Source: Planctomycetota bacterium
Lineage (GTDB): Bacteria > Planctomycetota > UBA1135 > GCA-002686595
DNA length: 64,000 bases
NCBI GenBank assembly: GCA_014237855.1
Contig: JABACD010000024.1
Span: 1 to 64,000 of the forward strand
Reading direction: 5' to 3'
This document shows, one piece after another, positions 42,873-52,068 of this stretch. Each line of letters begins with the position of its first letter. Positions within the stretch are counted from its first letter, which is position 1. The notes below the pieces were generated by a model that was not told where the DNA came from, ran no database searches, and saw only the letters and a list, made by a program, of their open reading frames with translations. A program made the translations under genes and the position numbers.

Positions 42873-44666
42873 TCAGTTGATCACGTTCAGGATGATCGCA
42901 TTGGTGACCTTCAGAGATCCGGGGGTCTCCTCGATCACACCCTGCACTGTCACGATTCCCGGTCCGCTGAAGCCGTTTGGGACGGAGAGGGTGTAGATGG
43001 GATTGGCAGCAGAGGCATTGGGACGTCCGAGAGTACCGAAGGTGTCGGCGACTTGAAGCGTGCTCGCTCCGAAGGGATCGAAACACAAGGTCCCGATTGC
43101 CCCAAGGGAGAAGGGCGTCGGTCCCGGAGCGCCGCCGATTGCCGCGATGACAAACCCTGCCGGAGCCGTCGTGTTCTGACTGGGGCGCTGAACCAAGAGG
43201 CTCAAGGGTGTGTTGATCGGCACATCAACTCGTCGCGCAGTGCCGCCGTTGCTTCCATTGATGAAGATGGTGTCCTCCAGCGCCCCGCTTGCGTCAAGAA
43301 CAGCACCATCCTGGCATATCGAGCCAGTGGGGAAGGTCGGCAGCGGAGCGATGGAGAAGGTGATGTCATAGGCCTGCAGCAAAAAAAGATCAATACTAGT
43401 AGTGTCCACGCTCACAGTTGCGGAGGCCGCTCCGGGAGCTGGGAACACGATGTCGTGCATCTCGCCAAAGCCAAGACCTCCCACGTTTGAAAGTCGTACG
43501 GCTCCAGTGCTATCGACCGTCGTCAGAGTGAGGTCTCCCCATCTGTTCGAGTAACAAGTGGCGCTCGAAGGTGTGGTGCACTCACACACAGGGGTGCAGT
43601 TGCCTTGCTGCGGTTGCGGAAGCGCGCAGTAGCTCCCCGCAGCAGGAGAGATGGTGACGGTGACGATTCCTGGGGTGCTGGCGAGGATGCTGAATAAATC
43701 GGGATCAGTGCTGCCCGCAGGTATCACCTTGTTGATGCTGCGATTGGTCTGGGTGACCGACGTGGTTCCCGTTGTGCTCAGGCTGATCACGTTTGCGGTG
43801 CCCAGGGTGTCATCGTTCTCGAAGGCGTCCCCATAGAGCGTCTGAACGCCGAGCCGGTCATCGAGGGATAGGTCAACATTCGTCGGTTGCGCTATCGGCT
43901 CCATGACCTTCGTTGCGTTGATCGGGCATACGTGGCCAAGTCCTAGTGAATGACCTACCTCGTGACGGATCAGGTTGCGCATGAACGCCCGGTTGGTCCA
44001 GAGAGCAGTACCGCCGCCCAGCAGTGTCAAGCTCGTGTTGAGGACGATGTCCCCGCCGGCAATTGGAAAGTAAGCGAAACCTCCTGTGGTTGAGGTCAGG
44101 TTCGCTCCGCCGATGCGGATGTCTGCTCGGGTCCCAAAAAACCCGGCGGCTCCCAGTGCCCCAGCTCCACCATCCATAGTCAGTCCATCATCGTTGGAGA
44201 CACCACCATTGGTAGATGTCTCGTGAGTGAAGGTGACTCCGCTGACAGCTGCCCACTCGTTCATCCAGCCCGTCACATCGGCGATGAAACCAGGTTGCTG
44301 TCCACTTCCTGACATCCCGCCGGGATAGAAGGCATTGACTCTGGCTCGTAGGTTGCTGGGAAATGGAGAGGGTAGAAAATTGGGACTGGCAGGAATCGTC
44401 GTCCCGTCTAGCACCAGCCCCCAGGTGATGGTCGCCGGCTGGCCGGGGACGGGGATTGCCTGGGAGGTCGCCAGGGGCTGAGTCCATTGGTAGTTCAGAA
44501 AATTGAACTCGGCGTTGCTGCCGCTTGGATTGGAGGGATGGATCGATGGCTGATCCACCGGGCAGCGGATCTCCGTGGGGAGAGACTTGAGCTGAGCACC
44601 GGCCAGAGGGCCGAGGGCGACCAGGGAGAGTAGGGTGAGGGGGAGTCGATCAGAGTATTTGGTCAT
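42873..44666 (-). CDS. Secreted metzincin (matrixin-type) zinc protease
   Basis: 597 residues with a signal peptide (LPLTLLSLVALGPLAGAQ). The catalytic domain (about 60-275) contains RHEVGHSLGLGH with the three zinc-binding His (235, 239, 245) and catalytic Glu236, followed by VMEP, the Met-turn. This is the HExxHxxGxxH metzincin pattern of M10-type enzymes. No cysteine-switch propeptide is evident. Residues ~280-450 form a beta-rich domain (AFENDDTLGTANVI opening, common after such proteases), and the last ~110 residues (NTPLSLLVQRPSQ to the end) are another beta domain, different from the W-x-F-Q-type domain of the other secreted proteins. It should digest extracellular protein. Transcribed alone. 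Confidence 0.88.
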   Translation of the reverse strand: MTKYSDRLPLTLLSLVALGPLAGAQLKSLPTEIRCPVDQPSIHPSNPSGSNAEFNFLNYQWTQPLATSQAIPVPGQPATITWGLVLDGTTIPASPNFLPSPFPSNLRARVNAFYPGGMSGSGQQPGFIADVTGWMNEWAAVSGVTFTHETSTNGGVSNDDGLTMDGGAGALGAAGFFGTRADIRIGGANLTSTTGGFAYFPIAGGDIVLNTSLTLLGGGTALWTNRAFMRNLIRHEVGHSLGLGHVCPINATKVMEPIAQPTNVDLSLDDRLGVQTLYGDAFENDDTLGTANVISLSTTGTTSVTQTNRSINKVIPAGSTDPDLFSILASTPGIVTVTISPAAGSYCALPQPQQGNCTPVCECTTPSSATCYSNRWGDLTLTTVDSTGAVRLSNVGGLGFGEMHDIVFPAPGAASATVSVDTTSIDLFLLQAYDITFSIAPLPTFPTGSICQDGAVLDASGALEDTIFINGSNGGTARRVDVPINTPLSLLVQRPSQNTTAPAGFVIAAIGGAPGPTPFSLGAIGTLCFDPFGASTLQVADTFGTLGRPNASAANPIYTLSVPNGFSGPGIVTVQGVIEETPGSLKVTNAIILNVIN

Positions 44667-45145
44667 TGGGGTTCACCAAGTTAGAGGGGTGGTGACGGGG
44701 CTTCCGGCACCCAGTTACTCAAGGCGGCGATCGGGGTTCTTGCAGGAGCACAAATCTGAGGATTCCGCTGATCAACGCACGCTGACCCCCTCCCCTCAGG
44801 GCTCAAGCGGTTTCCGCAAGGCCTGGTGAGGTTTTCTCGAGGTTTCACCTCCGCTCGATGGTGCCGATGCCGCCCTGCTGGTGATGTCGCCCAGGTCGTC
44901 TTTCCTGGTGTCTATCCCTGCGGAGCGCGCTCCCGCAACTGGAGGTTTGGCTTGCTGTTGCGGAGCCCGAACAGGGAGCCAGGAGAGCAGCTTGTCGCTG
45001 CGATTGGGGTGGATGATCTCGCCCTTCGGTAGATCTACCCCTGGCCAATCACCGGGTCTCTTTCAACCTCATGCTCACATTGCGGGGAATTGAGCGCTGA
45101 AGTAGGGTTGAGTGGACCCAATAACCCCGACGATCCCAATTGCGT
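44667..45145. other. Spacer of about 480 bases with repeat A
   Basis: Divergent promoter region between the protease gene and the gene at 45146. No gene is recognised. It contains repeat A copy 1 at 44926-45028. Confidence 0.45.
44926..45028 (+). repeat. Interspersed repeat A, copy 1
   Basis: About 100 bases that match 48778-48877 at nearly 90 percent by eye, without large gaps. The best-conserved block is ttgtcgctgcgattggggtg. It lies in intergenic DNA and has no inverted ends or transposase. On the complement it can be read as an open stretch (IIHPNRSDKLLSWLP...), the same frame that supplies the end of the halogenase at the other copy. Confidence 0.75.
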
Positions 45146-46762
45146 ATGTTCATCTTGCGAGCCGCACTGCCTATCGCCCTGCTTCTGGCGCCCGCTGCAC
45201 CATCACTAGCGGGCCAGACGCTGGTGCTAAGCGAGGACTTCCAGAGTGGGGTGATCCCTCCGGCTGGGTGGCAGAACATCAATCTCAATGGGAACCCCAC
45301 GAGTGGCTGGGGACCGGTCACATCGATCTTTCCCTTCACGACCATGCGAGCCGCGCACTACGACGAGAACTCCATGCTCGGGACCTCCGACAATATCCTG
45401 GCCACACCGGCCATGGACTTGAGCGGTATCACCGAGGCCTACGTCCACTTTCGTAGCGAGACCTCCTATCCCCAGTGGATGGCCCATCACCCGACGAGCG
45501 TGGGCGACGGTGTCTCAACCATCGAGTACAGCTTGGATGATGGGGCCAGCTGGACCGTGGCCTGGACAGACACGAATATCGAGTTTGGCCTCGACCAGTG
45601 GATGACTGCCGACATCAGCGCCGCTGCGGGGCAGCCAAGCGTGCTCGTGGGTTTTCACTACTACGGCACCTACGCACACATCTGGTACGTGGATGACATC
45701 GTCATCGACGACTCCCCTCAGGAGCCAGTGACGATCTGGCCAGTCAACTTACCCACAACTTTTCGACCAGCGCCCTTTGTCGAGGATTTTGAAACAACGG
45801 CGGGCAGTGTTCCCACCTACATGGGCATCACCCATGTGGACTTGAACTGGCAAGATGACACGAGTGCCCTGTGCAACATCGGGCAGCAACAGTCTTCCTT
45901 CTCCTACCCTCCGTTCTCCGGTGGCTATTGCCTCGAGATGGGCCGCGCAACCTGGTCCGGGCTCACCACATCCTATCGAAATGCCCTTGTTCTCGGCATC
46001 GACGGGCAGGGCGCGAGCCAGTTGTTGCTCGATGCCACCGTCGTCAACCACGAGGACGAGGTGCAGCCCTTCGACGGCATCTGGATCAGCGCGGACGGCC
46101 TGGGCTGGCGCGAGGTCTTGCTCGAGTGGGAGGAGTACAATAACGGTCTGGGATGGCAGGACCTCGGAACTCTGGAGTTGGGCGACCTCGGCGTCGACAC
46201 GGGTGGACACTTCTATCTGATGTTCGCCGAGCGAGACGACAGTAATTACTTCCACTCTGATGGCATTGGCCTCGATGACATTCGCGTGACTTCCGCAGAT
46301 GTGCTGCTCTCCACACCGTTCTGCTTCTGCAACTTGATCTCCCCTTGCGGCAATCTGGACTTGAGTGCCGGTTGTCAGACGAGCGCCGGTACGGGCGCCC
46401 TGCTCTCTGCCAGTGGAACCAGCAGCGTCAGTGCTGACAATCTGGTGCTGACGGCCACAGCCCTACCTGGCGCGCAATTCGGCCTGTTCTTCATGGGGCC
46501 GAACATGACCCTGACCGCGCTGGGCGACGGCATGCGCTGTGTGAGCGGTGGCATCTACCGCTTCCCGGTTCTCACATCCACCGGCGCCGGCGTCATGGAG
46601 TTCAGCCAGGTCGTTGGGCACTCGCATTTGCAGTTCCCTGCAAATGGAATGATTCAGCCCGGCTCCACCTGGAACTTCCAGGCCTGGTTCCGAGACAACG
46701 GGGGACCCTGTGGTTCGGGATCCAACCTGAGCCACGCCTTGAGCATCGACTTCGTGCAGTGA
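45146..46762 (+). CDS. Secreted protein with two MAM/jelly-roll-like domains and shared C-terminal domain
   Basis: 538 residues from the ATG at 45146; a TTG two codons earlier is possible. A signal peptide (FILRAALPIALLLAPAAPSLAG) is followed by a jelly-roll domain that starts SEDFQSGVIPPAGWQN and ends IWYVDDIVIDD, the pattern of choice-of-anchor/MAM-like domains that bind carbohydrates or proteins. A second domain of the same kind begins FVEDFETTAGSVPTYMG and ends DGIGLDDIRVTS. After a Cys-rich link (FCFCNLISPCGNLD) comes the C-terminal beta domain shared with three other proteins (TWNFQAWFRDN near 507-517). No enzyme motif is seen. Probably a surface adhesin-like or binding protein; the ligand is unknown. 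Confidence 0.85.
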   Translation: MFILRAALPIALLLAPAAPSLAGQTLVLSEDFQSGVIPPAGWQNINLNGNPTSGWGPVTSIFPFTTMRAAHYDENSMLGTSDNILATPAMDLSGITEAYVHFRSETSYPQWMAHHPTSVGDGVSTIEYSLDDGASWTVAWTDTNIEFGLDQWMTADISAAAGQPSVLVGFHYYGTYAHIWYVDDIVIDDSPQEPVTIWPVNLPTTFRPAPFVEDFETTAGSVPTYMGITHVDLNWQDDTSALCNIGQQQSSFSYPPFSGGYCLEMGRATWSGLTTSYRNALVLGIDGQGASQLLLDATVVNHEDEVQPFDGIWISADGLGWREVLLEWEEYNNGLGWQDLGTLELGDLGVDTGGHFYLMFAERDDSNYFHSDGIGLDDIRVTSADVLLSTPFCFCNLISPCGNLDLSAGCQTSAGTGALLSASGTSSVSADNLVLTATALPGAQFGLFFMGPNMTLTALGDGMRCVSGGIYRFPVLTSTGAGVMEFSQVVGHSHLQFPANGMIQPGSTWNFQAWFRDNGGPCGSGSNLSHALSIDFVQ

Positions 46763-46825
46763 GGTCCACGGCTCGAGTCACTGGTTACCCATGGACTGCC
46801 CCTGTCGCGAGTGCTCCTGGATGCC

Positions 46826-48511
46826 TCAGTGGCAGATCGGAACCGTCAGGGCGTCGGAGACGTTGAAGGGGGCACCGCCGGATACCTGGTCGCGGTGCCA
46901 GAACTGAAAGTTCCAGCGCGAGCCAGGGATGACCATCCCGGTTCCTCCCGACATGGGTGGTGCGAGGAAGTCGATAGCACGGGTGAAGTCGCCGGCGGAG
47001 TCGATGAGTTGCGGCGGTCCCAGACGGAAGAGGCTGCCGCCCACGCAACGGATGCCGTTTCCGAAGGGGATGTGGATCTGGTTGGGTCCGTAGAAGAACA
47101 ACCCGAACTTGTTGGGGGGGCACTCACTGGCGTTGAGGACCAATGAGTTGGCGGCGTGGCTGGTCGAGCCGCTCCAGCCGATGCGGCTCCGAAGACCGGT
47201 CGAATTGGGCAGGGTCTCACAGTAATTGAATGCCGAGCAGGCACGTCCAGCGTAGAGGGTCGTGCGACCGGTCGTCGCCACACCCGCAAGGGTTGCCCCA
47301 ACCAGGAAATCACCAAGCCCGTCGCCATCGACGTCGCCGGCCTCCTGGACGTTCGCGCCCACTGAGCCCTCCGGTTCCGATGCTGGCAGATAGGCCAGGA
47401 CGCTTCCCGTAGCGCCTGAGAAGACGGTCGCCGCTCCGCCATCGTCGCCGGCGTAGTCGTCGTTCACCGCGCCGATCACCAGGTCGGGCGTTCCGTCACC
47501 GTCAACATCTCCGGCACCGGAGACGGAGTTGCCGAACTGGTCCTCCTCCGAGCGCCCGGCAAAGCTGTAGATCAGGTTGCCCGTTGCGCCCGAATACACA
47601 TAGGCAGCACCGGAGAGGTTTCCGTTGTCATCCGCTCCTGAGGCGCCCACCACAATATCCGGGACACTGTCGCCGTCGACGTCCCCAGCCTTACCCACCG
47701 AGGCACCGAGCACGTCCCCCGGCTGACCATTGAAACGCATGAGTTCGAGGCCTGTGGCACCGGAGAAGACAAAGGCCTGCCCGGCCTGGATTCCCCCGGG
47801 GTCCGCCATCCAGGCGCCAACGACGACATCACCGATGCCGTCTGAATCGACGTCGCCGAGATCACTGACGCTGTAGCCAAATTGGTCTCCTGCATTGAGA
47901 CCCGTCATGCTGTGCAACACGCTGGCGTCAGCACCGGAGTAGATGCGAGCGTAGCCCTTGCCATTGAACAGCCACTGCACGGCGCCGACGATCACATCGT
48001 CATGGCCGTCTGAGTTGACGTCCCCGACCCCACTCACGCGAATCCCGAAGAAGTCACCGGCTCCACCTTCGACCTTGTGAATTCGACTGCCGTCAACTCC
48101 CGAGAAGATCGATGCGGTCCCCGTGAAGTCGCCCGCATCCGTGGTCTCCCAGACAGCGCCCACGATGAAGTCGGGTGTGCCGTCGTTGTTGACATCACCG
48201 GCGGAGCTCACTGAATTCCCAAAGAAGTCGCCAGAAGACTCGCCCAGGATGCGGAACATGAGGCTGCCGTCCACGCCCGAGAAGACGCGCACCTCGCCGG
48301 CCTGGTTTCCGTTGGTAGAGTCCTGCGGAGCCCCCACGATGAACTCGTCGAAGCCGTCGGCGTTGAGGTCACCCGCACCGCTCACGGCGAGGCCGAAGCG
48401 CTCGTCGGGTGAATCGCCATCGATGGAGTAGAGAGCCTCCTGAGCCATGGCCGAGGGGAGAGTGGCCAGGCAGGCGAGTGCCCCCACGATCCGGTCATTG
48501 GTCTTGAGCAT
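46826..48511 (-). CDS. Secreted FG-GAP (integrin-type) beta-propeller protein with shared C-terminal domain
   Basis: 561 residues with a signal peptide (RIVGALACLATLPSAMAQ). Seven FG-GAP blades run from about residue 27 to 440, each with FG-x-x-V-[SG]-x-AGD-[LV]-[ND]-x-DG and IVGA, containing acidic Ca2+-binding loops (DLNADGFDE, DVNNDGTPD, DVDGDGLGD). This is the fold of the integrin alpha head. The C-terminal ~110 residues carry RWNFQFWHRDQ near 531-541, the domain shared with the proteins at 1912, 31435 and 45146. It is convergent with the gene at 45146, 63 bases away. Probably an extracellular binding protein. Confidence 0.88.
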   Translation of the reverse strand: MLKTNDRIVGALACLATLPSAMAQEALYSIDGDSPDERFGLAVSGAGDLNADGFDEFIVGAPQDSTNGNQAGEVRVFSGVDGSLMFRILGESSGDFFGNSVSSAGDVNNDGTPDFIVGAVWETTDAGDFTGTASIFSGVDGSRIHKVEGGAGDFFGIRVSGVGDVNSDGHDDVIVGAVQWLFNGKGYARIYSGADASVLHSMTGLNAGDQFGYSVSDLGDVDSDGIGDVVVGAWMADPGGIQAGQAFVFSGATGLELMRFNGQPGDVLGASVGKAGDVDGDSVPDIVVGASGADDNGNLSGAAYVYSGATGNLIYSFAGRSEEDQFGNSVSGAGDVDGDGTPDLVIGAVNDDYAGDDGGAATVFSGATGSVLAYLPASEPEGSVGANVQEAGDVDGDGLGDFLVGATLAGVATTGRTTLYAGRACSAFNYCETLPNSTGLRSRIGWSGSTSHAANSLVLNASECPPNKFGLFFYGPNQIHIPFGNGIRCVGGSLFRLGPPQLIDSAGDFTRAIDFLAPPMSGGTGMVIPGSRWNFQFWHRDQVSGGAPFNVSDALTVPICH

Positions 48512-48831
48512 CCTCCCAGTCTACCCCTGCAGCGGATTGCGTGGGGCCTTTGGAGAAACCAGCCCGAACAAGCCAATCAAGCGAGTGACGCACCCTGGCT
48601 CCAGCCCAAGCCACGCAGCGTTTGAGTCGCAGAGTCCAGCTTCCTGATGTCTCCTTCCGCCAGCTCGAGCTCGGTTCTAGCACCTCGTGAGGGCTTGGAA
48701 TCACACCAACGCAGGCTCAAGGTGACGAGCGCAAGTCATCGTCACGAGGACTCAACCACCAGCGGAGAATTCGATTCGCGCGCCCCCGCATCTGGAGGTT
48801 GGGCTTGCTGCTGCAGGGCCCGAACAGGGAG
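48512..48831. other. Spacer of about 320 bases with repeat A
   Basis: It lies between the FG-GAP gene and the end of the halogenase gene. No gene is recognised. Repeat A copy 2 begins at 48778 and runs into the halogenase coding region. Confidence 0.45.
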
Positions 48832-48877
48832 CTACGAGCGCTGCTTGTCGCTGCGATTGGGGTGGATCATCCCGCCC
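48778..48877 (+). repeat. Interspersed repeat A, copy 2, overlapping the halogenase 3' end
   Basis: 100 bases matching 44926-45028 at nearly 90 percent. Bases 48832-48877 are also the last ~15 codons and the stop codon (TAG, 48832-48834) of the flavin-dependent halogenase. The stop base pattern is absent in copy 1. The repeat therefore probably inserted at, or extended into, the end of this gene. Confidence 0.75.
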
Positions 48878-50553
48878 TCCTGGGGAGTCTTCAGGTCCAG
48901 CTTGGGCTTCTTCTTGTTCAGCTTGGCGTCGACCCAGCCTTCAGAGACCATGACCTCAAGGGCTTGCATCGCCTGGGTCATGGCGACCTGGGCGCGCTGG
49001 GGCAGAAAGCGCTGGTTGAAGCTCTCTTGCAGGCTCTTGTACAGATTCTCAATGTCGGTCCCCTGACGCAGCTGCCCGACCAGGATCTGGAAGAAGCCGG
49101 TCAGTGGGAGGCGCCGGTCTCCCTTCAGGTAACACTTCACTCGCTCAATGCGGCCTTCCGCGAAGTTGGGCACGTAGGACTCTTCTGCGTTGCGCAAGTT
49201 CAGCTTGAAGACGTTGTACTGATTGAGCAGCCAATGAGCCTTCTTGTTGCTGAAGAGCTGCGTGATCTGCTTCACACCGGCCAGGTCGAGGCCACCGATG
49301 CCGGACTGTCCCAGGATGTCATGAGTGAAGCCGCCTTGCGCCAGCCAGGTCCAAGCGGCCCCAGGCGACATCTTCAGCCCCGCTTCCTTGGCGATGTCCG
49401 CACACTGCTCTTGTAGGTCGGTGAACTGACCATTGTTCGCGTACCAGAAGTCGGCGAAGCGGATGTGCTGGTGAATGCGCTGGCGCTGTGTGACGTCGTA
49501 TTGCTCCCTCAGCCAGGTCCCATCGAGCTCTCCACGGAACAGCTCCAGGAGCACGTAGGCCAGCTCGCGAGCGCTGGTGTGTGTCAGTGTCAAGCCTGCC
49601 GCGAGTACGGGATCTGCGAACCCTGCGGCCTCTCCTGCCAGAAACCAGTTCTCGCCAGCATTGCGCATGGACATGAATGACCAGTCATTGACTCTCTCGA
49701 GCACGCCCCTGCAGGTCGCATTCTCGAGCAGTGGCGCGATGCGTTCGTCCGCCCTGACGACGGAGTGATACAGCTCCTCGGCATCTCGATCGACGGACTT
49801 GAAGTAGTCCGCAGGGCAGACGAAGCCGATGCTGGTGCGAGTTGGGCCGAGAGGGATGAACCAGACCCAGCCTGTGCCTTGGCTCATGACCTGAACTCGA
49901 GTTCCACCCACACCGATCTCCTCGACCCAGTCAGCATTCTCCCAGTAGTCGTAGAGTGCGATGTTCTTGAGACCGGTAGGCACCGTGGTCTCGACACCCA
50001 TGCTGCGACGCAGGATTCCCGCGTGGCCCGAGGCGTCCACGTAGTACCTGGCCGTCACCATCGAGCCGTCCTTGAGCTCGATTCCCGTCACTCGATCGCC
50101 TTCGTGGTGCACCTTGCTGACGCTGGTCTCCTCGCTGACCGCACAGCCGAGCTCTTCTGCATGGCGCAGCAGGATGTCATCGTAGATCGCGCGATCGACC
50201 TGAAAGGCCGTCTGCCGGCGCTGGCCTTCGTACTTGGCGGGCCGTTCTTCCTCACGAAACTCCGTCTCCGGTAGGAACTCGAAGTCCCAGAGCTCGGCGG
50301 ACTTTCCCCAGCGATAGGTCGCGCCAACCTTGATCGGGAAGTTGGCGGCTTCCACCTTGTCCCAGCAGCCGAGCTCGTCGAGGATCATACCGATCGGGGG
50401 CAACTGGCTCTCCCCGACATGATCTCGTGGAAACTTCTCTCGCTCCAGGATCCGGACTCTCAACTCGGGGCTGTACTTGCGTAGGAATGCGCCGACGGTA
50501 CTTCCAGCGGGCCCCCCTCCGATAATTGCCACATCGTATTCATGGTCCGACAT
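48832..50553 (-). CDS. Flavin-dependent halogenase-like monooxygenase
   Basis: 573 residues from the ATG at 50553 (MSDHEYDVAIIGGGPAGSTV); an in-phase upstream extension is rejected because it precedes the FAD-binding strand. FAD-binding IGGGPAGS is at the N-terminus, KFPRDHVGESQLPPIG is the FPRxHxGES block of halogenases of the phenol/pyrrole type, and GWVWFIPLG (Trp229-Pro234) is the W-x-W-x-I-P motif that separates halogenases from ordinary monooxygenases. FLAGEAAGFADPVLAAG binds FAD. It would use FADH2, O2 and a halide to halogenate an aromatic or other electron-rich substrate. No flavin reductase or biosynthetic genes are adjacent. The C-terminus (GGMIHPNRSDKQRS) comes from repeat A. Activity is likely; the substrate is unknown. 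Confidence 0.88.
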   Translation of the reverse strand: MSDHEYDVAIIGGGPAGSTVGAFLRKYSPELRVRILEREKFPRDHVGESQLPPIGMILDELGCWDKVEAANFPIKVGATYRWGKSAELWDFEFLPETEFREEERPAKYEGQRRQTAFQVDRAIYDDILLRHAEELGCAVSEETSVSKVHHEGDRVTGIELKDGSMVTARYYVDASGHAGILRRSMGVETTVPTGLKNIALYDYWENADWVEEIGVGGTRVQVMSQGTGWVWFIPLGPTRTSIGFVCPADYFKSVDRDAEELYHSVVRADERIAPLLENATCRGVLERVNDWSFMSMRNAGENWFLAGEAAGFADPVLAAGLTLTHTSARELAYVLLELFRGELDGTWLREQYDVTQRQRIHQHIRFADFWYANNGQFTDLQEQCADIAKEAGLKMSPGAAWTWLAQGGFTHDILGQSGIGGLDLAGVKQITQLFSNKKAHWLLNQYNVFKLNLRNAEESYVPNFAEGRIERVKCYLKGDRRLPLTGFFQILVGQLRQGTDIENLYKSLQESFNQRFLPQRAQVAMTQAMQALEVMVSEGWVDAKLNKKKPKLDLKTPQEGGMIHPNRSDKQRS

Positions 50554-50897
50554 GGGGTGAGTGTAAATGCACTCCAGGAGGAAGAGAAGACCCCGGTCCT
50601 CGAGCCGTCCAGGGCCAGGGTTGGTCTGAGCCACAGACTCGCTGGCGACTGGCAGCGCCAGGCCGCAGCTGGTGTCGCTGGCCAATAAGTCCTCGGATTA
50701 ACCGGGCGAGAGTCGAGTCGGAGGACTCACGGACCTGAGAGCACAGCCATGTACCAATGTTCCAGCGTATCCAGAGTAAGTGGCGTGGCGCACTTCTTAC
50801 TCTCGGATTAGAAGAATTTGTGAGATGAGATAGAGCGCGCTTATCTTGAGTCGACTGCTTCTCGCACTCCAGGAAGTGACCCCAACAAGATAAGAAG
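50554..50897. other. Divergent promoter region
   Basis: Lies between the leftward halogenase and the rightward zinc-ribbon gene. It is relatively A+T-rich from 50790 to 50895, where the promoter of the rightward gene should be. No gene is recognised. Confidence 0.45.
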
Positions 50898-52055
50898 ATG
50901 CTGCTCGCCACATGCCCCGACTGTCAGAAACGTTTTCGCGTCCCTCACGACCGCAAGGATTGGAATTGCAAGACGTGCGATGCCGTCCTGGAGATCGTGC
51001 AGGATACACCTGAGGCCTCGGGGGCGAGCTGCCCCGAGTGTGAGGCGCCCATCGAGCCGAGCGCACACTTCTGCGAGGAGTGTGGGGCTTCCCTTGGAGG
51101 TGGTGAGAAGAAGGCGGCCAAGCGTAAGAGAGTTGAAGAGGTCGACGCCGGCGTGAAGATGCGCGCTGCGCGCAGGATGATCGATCGCTTGCGGACCGTG
51201 TTGTCCATCTTCCTTGTCTTGAGAGTTATCACCTTCATCCTTGCCATCGGCCTCGTCTTTGTGGCCTTGTCTCCGCTGGGCAGTGACATGATGCTCGCGC
51301 TTATTTCCCTGGGCTTGGTCGGCTTGGACTTGGGACTCTTGATCTGGGTTCGCTATCAGCTCTCGAGGCGGCCATTCATGGCAGCCCTGATATTGGCGTC
51401 AATTGCAACCTTGTCCTTGATTCTGAATTTGCTCACCTCCGAGGCTGAGGGGGTATCGCTGCTCATCGTACTTGCGTTCGGCTCTCTCTTTCCGGCATTT
51501 TACTGGTCCGTTGTCTTCAAGGCGGCGACGCTCACACGTCTTGCGGAAGAGTACCCGGACCTCTATCTCTCGAGGCGCATGCGTGGAGAGCACGATCACC
51601 GCAGGGGTGGTGGTCAAGGTTCGGTGAATCAGCGTAGTCGAGCGCGAATCAAACGCGACAGGCGGCCGCCGATCGTCTCACTATCGGTCCTGGGTGTCAT
51701 CCTCACTGGGGTCATTGGGTACGGGTTGCTGAATCGACCTTCTTCGCCGGAGGAGGTCCTCGAGACACTCGTTGTAGCTTGGGACGAACGAGATGTTGCG
51801 GGGCTCGCAAGCTTTGTGGATCCGAAGAGTCGCGAGAAGTGGGTGCGCAGCTTGAAGCGAGTTCCCGAGATCTACGATTGGGAGGATGACTGGCCCGAGG
51901 TTGTCGAATACTCCTGGGAGGTCGACGAGGATGTAGTGCGCGTGGAGTTCTTGACCGAGGCAGGGACACTGCCATTCAAGATGCGATGGACGCGCGAGTC
52001 CGACTGGCAGATGTCCTCAATGTCCTTCAGGGAAGTGAAGGACTGGAAGCGCTAG
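50898..52055 (+). CDS. Membrane protein with two N-terminal zinc ribbons
   Basis: 385 residues. CPDCQKRF...CKTC (about 6-27) and CPECEAPI...CEECG (about 45-63) are two zinc ribbons in tandem, followed by a Lys/Arg-rich linker. Four or five hydrophobic helices follow (about 100-210: LSIFLVLRVITFILAIGLVF, LISLGLVGLDLGLLIWV, and others), another helix at ~263-280 (LSVLGVILTGVIGYGLL), then a soluble C-terminal domain of ~105 residues (SPEEVLETLVVAWDERDVAG) reminiscent of a lumazine- or NTF2-like fold. The ribbons face the cytoplasm. The function is not recognised. Its stop codon is 13 bases from the next gene, which also starts with a zinc ribbon, so the two are probably co-transcribed. Confidence 0.8.
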   Translation: MLLATCPDCQKRFRVPHDRKDWNCKTCDAVLEIVQDTPEASGASCPECEAPIEPSAHFCEECGASLGGGEKKAAKRKRVEEVDAGVKMRAARRMIDRLRTVLSIFLVLRVITFILAIGLVFVALSPLGSDMMLALISLGLVGLDLGLLIWVRYQLSRRPFMAALILASIATLSLILNLLTSEAEGVSLLIVLAFGSLFPAFYWSVVFKAATLTRLAEEYPDLYLSRRMRGEHDHRRGGGQGSVNQRSRARIKRDRRPPIVSLSVLGVILTGVIGYGLLNRPSSPEEVLETLVVAWDERDVAGLASFVDPKSREKWVRSLKRVPEIYDWEDDWPEVVEYSWEVDEDVVRVEFLTEAGTLPFKMRWTRESDWQMSSMSFREVKDWKR

Positions 52056-52068
52056 TAAGCTCGCGGTC

